From: Anaerolineae bacterium
GTDB taxonomy: Bacteria; Chloroflexota; Anaerolineae; Aggregatilineales; UBA3940
NCBI GenBank assembly: GCA_016926255.1
Contig: JAFGOY010000020.1
Coordinates: 1-48,895 of the forward strand
Length of the DNA stretch: 48,895 bases
Reading direction: 5' to 3'
This document shows, one piece after another, positions 17,355 through 26,164 of this stretch (positions are counted from its first letter, which is position 1; every line of letters starts with the position of its first letter). The notes under the pieces were generated by a model. The model was given only the letters and a program-made list of their open reading frames with translations, had not been told where the DNA came from and made no database searches. The position numbers and the translations under genes are program-made.

Positions 17355-18584
17355 ATGGCAAACTTTGACCTGATGCGCCGGTTAACAAAAGATACAGGCG
17401 GAAAGATCGTCTTTCTGGTGATGGACGGGTTGGGTGGTCTTCCCCTTCAAGTTGATGGCCAGACCGAGTTAGAAGCGGCCACCACGCCCAATTTAGATCG
17501 TCTGGCACGTGAAGGCAGCAACGGATTGTCAATCCCGATCTCGCGCGGCGTCGAACCGGGCAGCGGCCCGGCTCACCTGGCCCTCTTCGGCTACGATCCG
17601 CTGGTCTACGATGTCGGGCGCGGAGCGCTCTCAGCCGCCGGGGTTGGCCTCGATGTTCAACCAGGTGATGTCGCCGCACGCGGCAACTTTGCTACCATAG
17701 ATGAAAACGGTCTGATCTCCGACCGGCGGGCTGGCCGGATCGCTACCGAGAAGGCTGAAGAAGCCTGCGAAACATTGAGCACCATCGAACTGCCCGGCGT
17801 TGAACTGACCGTCAGAGAAGTCAAGGAGCATCGCTTCGCAATCGTGCTGCGGGGCGAGGGGCTGGATCACCGCATTCTCGATACCGACCCCCTCAAGGTC
17901 GGATTGGCTCCCTTACCGGCAAAACCCTGGCCGGAAGCCGCCGATGACCCGGCGGCACTGCACACCGCCGATCTCGTCAACCAGTTCATCGCCCAGGCAG
18001 GAGAGAAACTCAAAGGACATTACCCCGCAAACTTCGTCAACATGCGCGGCTTTGCCTGCGATCCAGAACTGCCGAAATTCCAGGATGTCTACAAGCTCAA
18101 CCCGGCCTGCATGGCTGTCTACCCAATGTATAAGGGAGTCAGCAAGCTGGTTGGGATGGACATCCTCGACTCCGACGCACACGACACGCCGCTCGACGAG
18201 TTCAACCGGGTGGCCGATGTCTGGGATAAATACGACTTCTTCTTCATCCACATCAAGTACACCGACAGCCGGGGCGAAGATGGCCTGTTCAACGAGAAGG
18301 TCGCCGTCATTGAGCAGGTCGACGCGGCATTACCGGCTCTGGTAGATCTGGCCCCCGATGTACTGGTGGTAACCGGCGATCACTCCACACCAGCAAAGAT
18401 GGCTTCGCACTCGTTCCATCCGGTGCCAACCCTGATCTGGGCACCCGCCACCCACATGCGCGACCGGGTCACTGGCTTTGGGGAACGGGAATGCATGACC
18501 GGCGCGCTCGGCCAGTTCCCCGCCGACGAGTTGATCCAGCTTGCGCTGGGCCACGCCGGGCGTCTGGGACGCTACGGCGCGTAA
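17355..18584 (+). CDS. apgM: 2,3-bisphosphoglycerate-independent phosphoglycerate mutase, archaeal type
   Basis: The enzyme converts 3-phosphoglycerate and 2-phosphoglycerate using two metal ions of the alkaline-phosphatase fold. ATG 17355 is chosen because AAGGAG (17343-17348) lies 6 bases upstream; the in-frame GTG at 17340 would absorb it. The product is 409 aa, the size of ApgM (about 400) rather than of GpmI (about 510). VMDGLGG gives the first metal-binding Asp, EPGSGPAHLALFGYDP the catalytic Ser region, and VTGDHSTP with SHSFHPVP the C-terminal metal ligands. It completes lower glycolysis beside the divergent gap-pgk-tpiA block. A strong terminator follows. Confidence 0.95.
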   Translation: MANFDLMRRLTKDTGGKIVFLVMDGLGGLPLQVDGQTELEAATTPNLDRLAREGSNGLSIPISRGVEPGSGPAHLALFGYDPLVYDVGRGALSAAGVGLDVQPGDVAARGNFATIDENGLISDRRAGRIATEKAEEACETLSTIELPGVELTVREVKEHRFAIVLRGEGLDHRILDTDPLKVGLAPLPAKPWPEAADDPAALHTADLVNQFIAQAGEKLKGHYPANFVNMRGFACDPELPKFQDVYKLNPACMAVYPMYKGVSKLVGMDILDSDAHDTPLDEFNRVADVWDKYDFFFIHIKYTDSRGEDGLFNEKVAVIEQVDAALPALVDLAPDVLVVTGDHSTPAKMASHSFHPVPTLIWAPATHMRDRVTGFGERECMTGALGQFPADELIQLALGHAGRLGRYGA

Positions 18585-18606
18585 AGACCAACACAATCAC
18601 TACAGA

Positions 18607-18639
18607 GGGCAGGTCATTCCGATCTGCCCTTTTTCTTTT
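18607..18639 (+). terminator. Intrinsic terminator after apgM
   Basis: GGGCAGGTC (18607-18615), loop ATTCC, GATCTGCCC (18621-18629; one G-U pair), then TTTTTCTTTT. It is a clear Rho-independent terminator 22 bases past the stop. It overlaps the last codons of the convergent DUF1461 gene. Confidence 0.88.
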
Positions 18640-19333
18640 CCAGCCGCCACATGATCACACCCAGTACCGCCGCTTCGAGCAGCGCCCCGCCAAACATCAG
18701 CGCAAAGGCATCGGTCCAGAAGCGCTCCGGGAACAGCCTGATCAGCGTGTCTGAAGTTGGAAAGAGCCAGGTGTCACCCGTGAAGAACATCGCGTGGAAC
18801 TGGGTGAACAACCAGCGGAACGACGTGACGACCGCGATCAGCCCGGCGACGATCAACCCGGCGGTCAGCAGGCTTCCAGAAAGCAGGCCGGTTCGGAGTT
18901 TCTGGCGATCCGAGAGATACAGCAGCACCCCACACACGATCCAGATGCCTATCGCCGAATACCCAGACCGGGACAGGCCCTTCGTCACGACTTTCACGTC
19001 GACCATGTGTGAAAGTTCGCGTTCGTTGTAAAGCGGATCGCCGTTCGGGAACGTCATATCGCCCAGATAGTCGATCTCCTCGTTGTTGAAGAGATAGGCC
19101 AGCGCGGGCGGCGCATATTCCAATCGATCTTCCCGTGTAAACCCGAACGGGTCGTCCGGAAGCCAGGGGCGGTTGTACTCCCAGCGCAGGAAAGCCCCGG
19201 TCATCAGCAACCGTGCATTGACCAGCACCAGCAGCAGCGGCAGAACTGCCGCCAGGTAAACCTGCAAGATCGACGTCAGCCAGCCGGGGAGATTTAATTT
19301 CGCCTGTTCGCGTTTATTAGAAGTTTGTTCCAT
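18614..19333 (-). CDS. DUF1461 / TIGR01906 family integral membrane protein
   Basis: The product is 239 aa. It has one N-terminal TM helix (about 22-45), a roughly 75-residue outside loop with YNERELSHMVDVK, then three TM helices (about 127-142, 150-172, 213-232). The FHAMFFTGDTWLFP and DTLIRLFPERFWTDA motifs are characteristic of TIGR01906. The function is unknown. It starts 12 bases after the spermidine-synthase-like gene ends, so the two are co-transcribed. An AGGAAAG site precedes the ATG. Confidence 0.85.
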   Translation of the reverse strand: MEQTSNKREQAKLNLPGWLTSILQVYLAAVLPLLLVLVNARLLMTGAFLRWEYNRPWLPDDPFGFTREDRLEYAPPALAYLFNNEEIDYLGDMTFPNGDPLYNERELSHMVDVKVVTKGLSRSGYSAIGIWIVCGVLLYLSDRQKLRTGLLSGSLLTAGLIVAGLIAVVTSFRWLFTQFHAMFFTGDTWLFPTSDTLIRLFPERFWTDAFALMFGGALLEAAVLGVIMWRLEKKKGRSE

Positions 19334-19345
19334 TAGTCCACTTTC

Positions 19346-20923
19346 CTATTGGCAGGGCAGCTCGTTCCCGCCACTCAATACAAAATTTACGACCAGGAGA
19401 TCGGTCATCAGTTCGGTCGGGGCGCGGTCGTCGGTCATGATCCGCCCACCGGTCGGCGTGGGCCGGATTTGTTCGTAGGCGGTCGTCAGCACTTTTGGCA
19501 GGACTGGCTGCACGTCCGCGCCGAGTAAATCCCGGTTGGCGATCAGGTTCTCCGGGACGGTCGGCTGGACGGTCGCCACCAGGATGCTGTTGCAGGTATG
19601 AGGCACATCGATCACATGCACCGATGGAAAAACCTGTCCCAGCGTCGCACTGAATGCCTCGATCAGCCGCCGATCATCAACGGTGCGCCCGACGTTGATC
19701 GCCAGCACGCCGCGCTCACTGAGATGCTCGCGTATCTCCTGAAAGAACTCAACCGTCGTCAGGTGCCAGGGGATATAGGGCAGCCGGTAGGCGTCGACGC
19801 CTACCACGTCGTAGGTCTTGTCGCTGGCTGCCAGCGCATAGCGCCCATCCTGCACGATGACGTTCAGATTGGGTTCATCCATATCGAAATAATCGCGGCC
19901 CGCCTGCACAATGTCCGGGTCGATCTCGATCCCGTCGACCGGGATCGGGCCGAAAACCTGCGTGTACTGCTTCGGAACCGTCCCGGCGGCCAGCCCGACC
20001 ATCGCCATGCTGGTAACGTCGGCAGGCGTGTGTGGCGGCGCGTTGAAGAACGGAGCCGCTAGGTAATAATCCCAGGTGCCGCCCGTTTCGATATAGTCCG
20101 GGTAGTCGGGGAAATACATCGAGTGAATCCCCTGTCCCTCGTTGAGGAACAGGATGTTCGCCTCGCCCCAGCGCACGACCTGGATGTAGTTGTAGGCCGA
20201 TTCGTCTTCGTGGAGCAGTATCATCCCTTCAGGAACCGGTCGCAGGGTGCCGGGCAGCGCGAAGATCGCCAGCAGGATGTGAACGACGGGCATCCAGGCA
20301 TAGCGCAGCATCTTCTTCCAATCGACCACTCCATAGCCGGTCAGCCCGACCACCAACAGCAGACCGGACAGCAGCATAAACGTCAGGTTGGTGCCAATGG
20401 TCGGGATCAGCACCAGCACGGGCAAGAACGTCCCGATGATGCTGCCGATGGTCGAGATGGCATACATCCGGCCTGAAATTCCCCCCGCGCCGGAGGCATC
20501 CTCGATTGCCAGCCGGATCGCAAAGGGCGAGACGATCCCCAGCAGCGTCACCGGGACGGCAAACAGGATCATCATCACGCCGAATGAGCCAACCAGCACG
20601 GCAGCGTTGATATTGAACACCGACCCGGCGGCTACTCGCAGCACCGGGCGGGCAAGAGCCGGGATCAGCCCGGCGCTGAAAGCCCCCCACAGCACAACCC
20701 GGTAGAACGTTTCGACATAAGGCGAACGGTCGGCGAGGCGTCCACCGATGAAGTAGCCCGCCGTGAGATACAGCAGGATCAACCCGATGATATTCGCCCA
20801 CACGATATTGCTCGTACCGAACACCGTTCCCAGCAGCCGCGAGGCGCTCAACTCAAGCCCCAGCGACAGCAGCCCGGAAGTAAAGACAACCACATATAGA
20901 TACCGACGCTGTTTTTCTGACAA
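19346..20923 (-). CDS. Fused multi-TM / spermidine-synthase-like protein
   Basis: The product is 525 aa. The N-terminal half (about 1-230) has seven or eight TM helices. The C-terminal half resembles spermidine synthase SpeE: GIEIDPDIVQAGRDYF, VIVQDGRYAL and GVDAYRLPYIPWHL. The usual GGGDG S-adenosyl loop is replaced by VGLAAGTV, so aminopropyl transfer is doubtful; related fused proteins are widespread and uncharacterised. The start is TTG 20923, 5 bases after GAAGGGGGG. It forms an operon with the DUF1461 protein and is divergent from ruvB. Confidence 0.8.
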   Translation of the reverse strand: MSEKQRRYLYVVVFTSGLLSLGLELSASRLLGTVFGTSNIVWANIIGLILLYLTAGYFIGGRLADRSPYVETFYRVVLWGAFSAGLIPALARPVLRVAAGSVFNINAAVLVGSFGVMMILFAVPVTLLGIVSPFAIRLAIEDASGAGGISGRMYAISTIGSIIGTFLPVLVLIPTIGTNLTFMLLSGLLLVVGLTGYGVVDWKKMLRYAWMPVVHILLAIFALPGTLRPVPEGMILLHEDESAYNYIQVVRWGEANILFLNEGQGIHSMYFPDYPDYIETGGTWDYYLAAPFFNAPPHTPADVTSMAMVGLAAGTVPKQYTQVFGPIPVDGIEIDPDIVQAGRDYFDMDEPNLNVIVQDGRYALAASDKTYDVVGVDAYRLPYIPWHLTTVEFFQEIREHLSERGVLAINVGRTVDDRRLIEAFSATLGQVFPSVHVIDVPHTCNSILVATVQPTVPENLIANRDLLGADVQPVLPKVLTTAYEQIRPTPTGGRIMTDDRAPTELMTDLLVVNFVLSGGNELPCQ

Positions 20924-21015
20924 GATCGCCCCCCTTCATTTGCGGCTCAAAGATTATAGCCGCCCCAACGAACGGAGAAAAACGGATATGACTTTGCCCC
21001 AATAGCGATGATGGG

Positions 21016-21077
21016 GTTTGGGGCGCAGCCCAAACTCCTAAGCAGCTAATGTAGCTGCCGCAGCCGAAGACGGCTGC
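21016..21077. repeat. Three tandem perfect hairpins between divergent genes
   Basis: Hairpin 1 is GTTTGGG-(6)-CCCAAAC (21016-21035), hairpin 2 GCAGCTA-ATG-TAGCTGC (21042-21058), hairpin 3 GCAGCCG-AAGA-CGGCTGC (21060-21077). All are 7-bp perfect stems in a 62-base block. It lies upstream of both ruvB and the spermidine-synthase-like gene, so simple termination does not explain it. The pattern is that of dispersed extragenic palindromes (REP/BIME-like). Confidence 0.6.
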
Positions 21078-21106
21078 CCGTTTCAGGCAGGTTTGCCCCG
21101 TTGCGC

Positions 21107-21112
21107 TATAAT
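21107..21112 (+). promoter_or_regulatory. Candidate -10 box of ruvB
   Basis: A perfect TATAAT directly after the hairpin block. The -35 at proper spacing is weak (TTCAGG near 21082). Transcription would begin about 30 bases before the ruvB ATG. Confidence 0.35.
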
Positions 21113-21150
21113 CAGCACAGTTGGAACCATCAGCACGCGAAGGACGGGGT

Positions 21151-22191
21151 ATGTCAGAATCCGAACAAGACGACCGCCTGGTTTCCGGGAAGAAACAAAC
21201 CGAAGAACACACCAACGTCGACGCTGCCCTGCGCCCGCGCTCGCTGAGTGACATCTACGGGCAGGATTCGCTCGTCGAGCAGTTACAGATTCTTCTCGAC
21301 GCCGCCAAAGGGCGCGGCGAGGCGCTCGATCACATCCTGTTCTACGGGCCGCCCGGTCTCGGCAAAACGTCCCTGAGCCACGTGATGGCTTACGAGATGG
21401 GCGTCAACATCCGGGTGACCGCCGGGCCGGTGATCGAACGAGCCGGTGACCTGGCGGCCATCCTGACCAACCTCCGCAAAGGCGATATCCTGTTCATCGA
21501 TGAGGTGCATCGGCTGGGACGGGCGGTCGAAGAAGTGCTTTACCCGGCGATGGAGGACTTCGCGCTCGATATCGTGATCGGCAAAGGCCCCAGCGCCCGC
21601 AACATCCGCCTGAAGCTGCCGCGCTTCACCGTGATCGGCGCGACCACCCGCCTGGCCCTGATGACCGCTCCCCTCCGCGCCCGCTTCGGCGCGGTCTACC
21701 GTCTCGACTTCTACGGCGAAGAGGCGCTGGTCAAGATCATCAACCGCGCCGCCGGGATGCTTGACGTGCCCCTCGATTCAGCCGGGGCCACCGAGATCGC
21801 CCGCCGGGCACGTGGCACACCGCGTATCGCCCTGCGCCTGCTACGCCGGGTGCGTGACTACGCCCAGGTTCGGGCCGATGGGGTGATCACCAAAACGGTG
21901 GCGGATGAAGCCCTCAGCCTGATGGAGATCGACGCCCTCGGCCTGGATGACGTCGACCGCCGCGTCCTGGAGACAATCATCGAAAAGTTTGGCGGCGGCC
22001 CGGTCGGGTTGGAGACCATCGCCGCTGCAATCAGCGAGGAAGCCGACACGATCATGGATGTCTACGAGCCGTTTTTGCTCCAGCTCGGCTTCATCGAACG
22101 GACACCACGCGGGCGCACGGCCACACCGCTGGCCTACCGGCATCTTGGCCTCGAACCGGACGGCGCGGCTGGTCAACCCCGGTTGTTGTAA
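21151..22191 (+). CDS. ruvB: Holliday junction branch migration helicase RuvB
   Basis: RuvB is the hexameric AAA+ motor that drives branch migration with RuvA before RuvC cleavage. The product is 346 aa from ATG 21151 (preceded by AAGGAC and GGGG); a TTG at 21121 is in frame but less likely. Walker [10 protein letters not shown], Walker [10 protein letters not shown], sensor 1 [11 protein letters not shown], the arginine finger region APLRARFG and the C-terminal winged helix ([26 protein letters not shown]) are intact. It heads a compact unit with the DUF2905 gene and queA, an association seen in many bacteria. Confidence 0.97.
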   Translation: MSESEQDDRLVSGKKQTEEHTNVDAALRPRSLSDIYGQDSLVEQLQILLDAAKGRGEALDHILFYGPPGLGKTSLSHVMAYEMGVNIRVTAGPVIERAGDLAAILTNLRKGDILFIDEVHRLGRAVEEVLYPAMEDFALDIVIGKGPSARNIRLKLPRFTVIGATTRLALMTAPLRARFGAVYRLDFYGEEALVKIINRAAGMLDVPLDSAGATEIARRARGTPRIALRLLRRVRDYAQVRADGVITKTVADEALSLMEIDALGLDDVDRRVLETIIEKFGGGPVGLETIAAAISEEADTIMDVYEPFLLQLGFIERTPRGRTATPLAYRHLGLEPDGAAGQPRLL

Positions 22192-22203
22192 GGCTGCGAA
22201 CCG

Positions 22204-22461
22204 ATGCAGTTTTTCGAACTCAACACGCTGGCTAAATGGCTGATCGTGATCGGGGTGGGGATCGCCACGCTGGGGATACTCCTGTTCCTGCTTGGCAAAA
22301 TTCCCGGCCTGAACCGCCTCGGCCAGCTTCCCGGCGACATTCGTTACCAGAGTCCCGACGGGCGCGTCTCGTGCTTCATCCCCGTCGTCAGTTCGATCCT
22401 GATCAGCGTGATCTTCACTATAGTCTTGAACATCGTCCTTCGGATTATCAACCGCCCATGA
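22204..22461 (+). CDS. DUF2905 small membrane protein
   Basis: The product is 85 aa: one TM helix (about 12-30), the conserved loop GKIPGLNRLGQLPGDI, and a second TM helix (about 57-80). This is the DUF2905 pattern. These proteins are commonly found between ruvB and queA; their function is unknown. Its TGA overlaps the queA ATG (ATGA at 22458-22461). Confidence 0.9.
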   Translation: MQFFELNTLAKWLIVIGVGIATLGILLFLLGKIPGLNRLGQLPGDIRYQSPDGRVSCFIPVVSSILISVIFTIVLNIVLRIINRP

Positions 22462-23531
22462 AAACCAGTGACTTCGATTACCATCTCCCGCCGGAGCAGA
22501 TCGCCCAGACGCCGGTCGAGCCGCGTGACTCGTCTCGTCTGCTGGTGCTCAATCGAGGCGACGGCAGCCTCGTCCACCGCCATTTTCGTGACATCGGTGA
22601 ATATCTCAAGCCCGGCGATGTGCTGGTCTTCAACCAGACACGGGTCATTCCTGCCCGCCTGCACGGGCAGAAGGTCGATACCGGGGGCAGGGTCGAGTTC
22701 CTGCTGCTCAAACGCGAAGGCGATCAAACCTGGCGCGGATTGATCGGCGGTAAGCGTGTCAGCGAAGGCACCCGCCTGCGCTTTGCCGGGGCCGATGGCG
22801 AAGCAGTCGAGGGGACGGTCACCGCCGAAGGCGAACGCTCGGAGCGAGTGGTTCGATTTGATCAGCCGCTTACGCCGCTGCTCCCATCGGTGGGCGAGGT
22901 GCCGCTGCCACCCTACATTCACGAAACTCTCAATAATCCAGAACGCTACCAGACGGTCTACGCCCACCACGACGGATCGTCCGCTGCGCCGACCGCCGGG
23001 CTGCACTTTACCCCCGAACTGCTGATCGACCTGCGCCGCAGCGGGGTAGAGATGGCCTACTGTACGCTCCATATCGGGCTGGACACGTTCCAGCCGGTCA
23101 CCGTCGAAGATATCGAAAAGCACCACATGCACACCGAATGGGCGCAGCTAACCCCCGAAGCAGCACGGGCGATCAACGAGGCGAAGCTGTCCGGTGGGCG
23201 GATCATCGCCGTTGGCACGACCAGCGTCCGAACACTGGAATCCGCCGCGCTGCACAGCGCCGGAGTCGACGATCCCTACGCCGCCGAAGGAGATATGTGC
23301 CCCTGGCGACCGGTCGCCGCTTTCGAAGATAACACGAACCTGTTCATCCATCCCGGCTACCGCTTCCGCGTGGTCGACGTGATGATCACGAATTTCCACC
23401 TGCCCCGCTCCACGCTGCTGATGCTGGTCAGCGCCTTTGCCGGGCGCGAGCACATCCTGAACGCTTACGCGGAGGCCCGGCAGGAAGGCTACCGCTTTTA
23501 CTCATTTGGCGACGCCATGTTGATCGCCTGA
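22458..23531 (+). CDS. queA: S-adenosylmethionine:tRNA ribosyltransferase-isomerase
   Basis: QueA adds the epoxycyclopentanediol ring, derived from the ribose of SAM, to 7-aminomethyl-7-deazaguanine at tRNA position 34, giving epoxyqueuosine. The product is 357 aa from ATG 22458, which overlaps the DUF2905 stop. Family motifs are the N-terminal DFDYHLPPEQIAQTP, DVLVFNQTRVIPARLHG, SAAPTAGLHFTPELL, HIGLDTFQPV and NFHLPRSTLLMLVSAFAG. Translational coupling to the upstream gene is likely. The polysaccharide locus begins 22 bases later. Confidence 0.97.
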   Translation: MKTSDFDYHLPPEQIAQTPVEPRDSSRLLVLNRGDGSLVHRHFRDIGEYLKPGDVLVFNQTRVIPARLHGQKVDTGGRVEFLLLKREGDQTWRGLIGGKRVSEGTRLRFAGADGEAVEGTVTAEGERSERVVRFDQPLTPLLPSVGEVPLPPYIHETLNNPERYQTVYAHHDGSSAAPTAGLHFTPELLIDLRRSGVEMAYCTLHIGLDTFQPVTVEDIEKHHMHTEWAQLTPEAARAINEAKLSGGRIIAVGTTSVRTLESAALHSAGVDDPYAAEGDMCPWRPVAAFEDNTNLFIHPGYRFRVVDVMITNFHLPRSTLLMLVSAFAGREHILNAYAEARQEGYRFYSFGDAMLIA

Positions 23532-23553
23532 TCGGGCCGTGAAGGGTTTTTCC

Positions 23554-24696
23554 ATGAGCCGCCTGCTGATCGTTTCCCACACGGCACATTACCGGCGAGG
23601 GCCGGAGATCGTCGGCTGGGGGCCGACCGTCCGCGAGATCGAACAGCTTGCCCGGCTGTTCGACGAAGTCGTCCACATCGCCCCACTGCACCCGGTCGAT
23701 GCGCCTGCGAGTGCCCAACCTTACCATGCCCCCAATATCACTCTATGTGATGTCCCCCCGGCGGGTGGATCAAATCTGCGGGACAAGCTCGACATTTTCC
23801 GAAAGTATCCGGGCTACTTCTCCGCGATCAATGCGGAACTGGCCCACGCTGATGCCGTCCATGTGCGCTGCCCGGCCAACATCGCGCTGCTCGCAATCCT
23901 GATCCTGGCCTTTCGCCGCCACCCCGCCCGGCGATGGATCAAATACGGCGGCACCTGGGGCGGAAAGCAGGCCGCGCTGACCTCCCGATTCCAGCGCTGG
24001 TGGCTGAGGCGGAATTTCAGCCGGGCAGAGGTAACGGTCAACGGCACCTGGCCCGATCAGCCGCCGCACATTCACTCGTTCGACAATCCATGCCTGACGG
24101 CGGAGGAACTCGCCGAAGGCCGGAAAGCGGCGTCGGTCAAACAGATCGAAACTCCGGTCAGGCTGATTTTTGCCGGTCGGCTGGAACCGGCCAAAGGCGT
24201 CGAGCAGGCGCTCCGCGTCATCGCCGAAGTGAACCGGCGGGGCACTCCCGCGTTCCTTGATCTGGCAGGCAATGGCCCCGACCGCCCTCGATATGAACGG
24301 CTGGCCGGGGAACTTCAAATCACCGACCGCATCAACTTTCACGGCTGGTTGACCCGCAGCGAGTTGAGCCATTTATATACCCAGGCGCATATCAGCCTCT
24401 TCCCCAGCCTGAGCGAAGGCTGGCCCAAAGCGCTCGGCGAGGCGATGGCCTATGGGATCGTCCCGGCTGCCAGCAGCGTCGGCAGCATTCCCTACTATCT
24501 GAATCGATTCGGCACCGGTCGGACATTTTCGCCGGATGATGTTGCGGGTTTTACGGAAGCTGTATTATGGTATCATCAGAATCAAGAAGCATGGAAAGCC
24601 GAATCGGAACTGGCCGTTTCCGCGGCCACCGCCTTTAGCTATGATGCTTACCTGGCCGCCGTCGGTGAGATATTGGGGTTAACAGACAATGGCTGA
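23554..24696 (+). CDS. GT4-family glycosyltransferase
   Basis: The product is 380 aa; the ATG has GAAGGG 7 bases upstream. It has the GT-B fold: an N-terminal acceptor domain (MSRLLIVSHTAHYRRG start) and a C-terminal GT4 donor domain with RLIFAGRLEPAKGVEQAL, FHGWLTRSELSHLY and the nucleotide-sugar motif LSEGWPKALGEAMAYG containing the two conserved Glu. It likely adds one sugar to a lipid-linked glycan at the inner membrane face. The donor cannot be predicted. Its last codons overlap the O-antigen ligase-like gene. Confidence 0.88.
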   Translation: MSRLLIVSHTAHYRRGPEIVGWGPTVREIEQLARLFDEVVHIAPLHPVDAPASAQPYHAPNITLCDVPPAGGSNLRDKLDIFRKYPGYFSAINAELAHADAVHVRCPANIALLAILILAFRRHPARRWIKYGGTWGGKQAALTSRFQRWWLRRNFSRAEVTVNGTWPDQPPHIHSFDNPCLTAEELAEGRKAASVKQIETPVRLIFAGRLEPAKGVEQALRVIAEVNRRGTPAFLDLAGNGPDRPRYERLAGELQITDRINFHGWLTRSELSHLYTQAHISLFPSLSEGWPKALGEAMAYGIVPAASSVGSIPYYLNRFGTGRTFSPDDVAGFTEAVLWYHQNQEAWKAESELAVSAATAFSYDAYLAAVGEILGLTDNG

Positions 24697-26164
24697 TCGC
24701 AACGCTTCTTTTCCCGGCAGGCAGCGGTTTTCCACACTGCCTGCCGTTCGGGAAACAAAAGACTCTCAAATTGATACATTGTTTTCGCCCCGTGCGTTCA
24801 CCTGGTTGGTTATTGGTCATGTTGTGCTGGCTGCCGTTACCCAGATCGCGCCGAGAATCGCCATCATCCATGCCTTGATCACACTCGCAATCAGCTTTTT
24901 ATGGGCGCTCTCAAAAGAGCACCCGGAGCGAATCATCTATGCCACCGCATATGTTTCCGGAGTTGAAGTATGGTGGCGGATGAACGAAGTCTGGAATCTT
25001 CTACCCTGGGAACTAGGTAAATACACGCTGATTGGCCTCTTCATCCTGGCGATTCTGCAATTGAAGAAGGCAAAATTGAACATGATGGCGCTGCTCTTTG
25101 TCGTCGCCCTAACGATCCCCTCTCTCCAGTCTCTTACCGGCTCCAGCCTTGAAGAGTTTCGAGAGCAGATTGTATTCAACCTGGGCGGACACATTGTCCT
25201 CCTTTTTGGCGCAACCTATTTTTCGAATATCGAGATCGACAAGGACAGCTTACAGAAACTACTCCTTGCCCTGACACTGCCTGTCATTTTGGCCGCGACG
25301 ATGGCTTTGCTGACGATCGCCAATCTGCGTTCGTCGGGGGAGTTGATCTGGTCAGCCGGGGCATCCAGTGTATTGGCCAGTGCCTGGAACGGGGCAAATC
25401 AGACCTCCTCAGTGCTCGGTTTGGGGCTGACAGCGATCTGGCTTCTACTGCTGTTCTGGAAACATGAGCGAGGCGAACTCATCAAGTTGATTGCACTGGG
25501 AGGATGGTTTCTTGTCCAGGCTCTGCTGACTTTCTCGCGCGGCGGCGTGTTCACCGCTGCACTTGCCGGGCTGGCCGCAACCGCACATATATTCGGCAAG
25601 AGCAAGAAAACAGTACGGAATATTTTTCTGGGGATAATTGTTATCGCGGTATTTTCTTACATTGTGCTGCCTCAACTCGATCAACTCACCGGGGGAAGCC
25701 TGAGTCAGCGTTTCAGCGACACCGATCCAACCGGGCGGGATGTCATCGTCCTGACCGATCTGGAGGCGTTTTTAGAAAATCCGTTGTGGGGTGTTGGCCC
25801 TGGGGGAATGCCCTCATACCGGACTCGTCAGGGGATACGCTACCTGGCAGCGCATACCGAATATTCACGAATGCTCGCCGAACATGGGCTGCTGGGAGCG
25901 TTCGCCCTGATATTATTGGGGATTATGTGTTGGGATAATTACTGGCATTCGGAGAAGGTTCCGGCAACCAGAGCGGTTAAGATTGCATTGATGGCATGGG
26001 CGCTCTTATATATGACCCACTCTGCGACACGGCTTGTTGCGCCCGCATTTATGTTGAGTGTCACCTTCGCCCAGTTCCGGATGACGGAGACTCTGCCCCA
26101 ACTGGAAGGACCTGCCAAGCCGTTTCCCCGCGTACCTCCTGTTCGGTCATATCATCAACGATGA
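24689..26164 (+). CDS. O-antigen ligase/polymerase-like membrane protein
   Basis: The product is 491 aa with about 11-12 TM helices. The region at about residues 270-400 (LTFSRGGVFTAALAGLAA, then the large outside loop with WGVGPGGMPSYR and AHTEYSRMLAEHGLLG) is the Wzy_C/WaaL pattern, where the loop His and Arg act in glycan transfer from polyprenyl diphosphate. In a locus with a Wzz-type kinase it more likely serves as the repeat-unit polymerase (Wzy), but ligase activity cannot be excluded. The Shine-Dalgarno is weak and it is coupled to the upstream glycosyltransferase. Confidence 0.82.
   Translation: MADRNASFPGRQRFSTLPAVRETKDSQIDTLFSPRAFTWLVIGHVVLAAVTQIAPRIAIIHALITLAISFLWALSKEHPERIIYATAYVSGVEVWWRMNEVWNLLPWELGKYTLIGLFILAILQLKKAKLNMMALLFVVALTIPSLQSLTGSSLEEFREQIVFNLGGHIVLLFGATYFSNIEIDKDSLQKLLLALTLPVILAATMALLTIANLRSSGELIWSAGASSVLASAWNGANQTSSVLGLGLTAIWLLLLFWKHERGELIKLIALGGWFLVQALLTFSRGGVFTAALAGLAATAHIFGKSKKTVRNIFLGIIVIAVFSYIVLPQLDQLTGGSLSQRFSDTDPTGRDVIVLTDLEAFLENPLWGVGPGGMPSYRTRQGIRYLAAHTEYSRMLAEHGLLGAFALILLGIMCWDNYWHSEKVPATRAVKIALMAWALLYMTHSATRLVAPAFMLSVTFAQFRMTETLPQLEGPAKPFPRVPPVRSYHQR

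Noticed and set aside
25996-26160. Longer start for the second GT4 gene
   Set aside because: The added residues are a shadow of the ligase-like gene; ATG 26161 in an ATGA overlap matches the style of neighbouring genes and the expected N-terminus.
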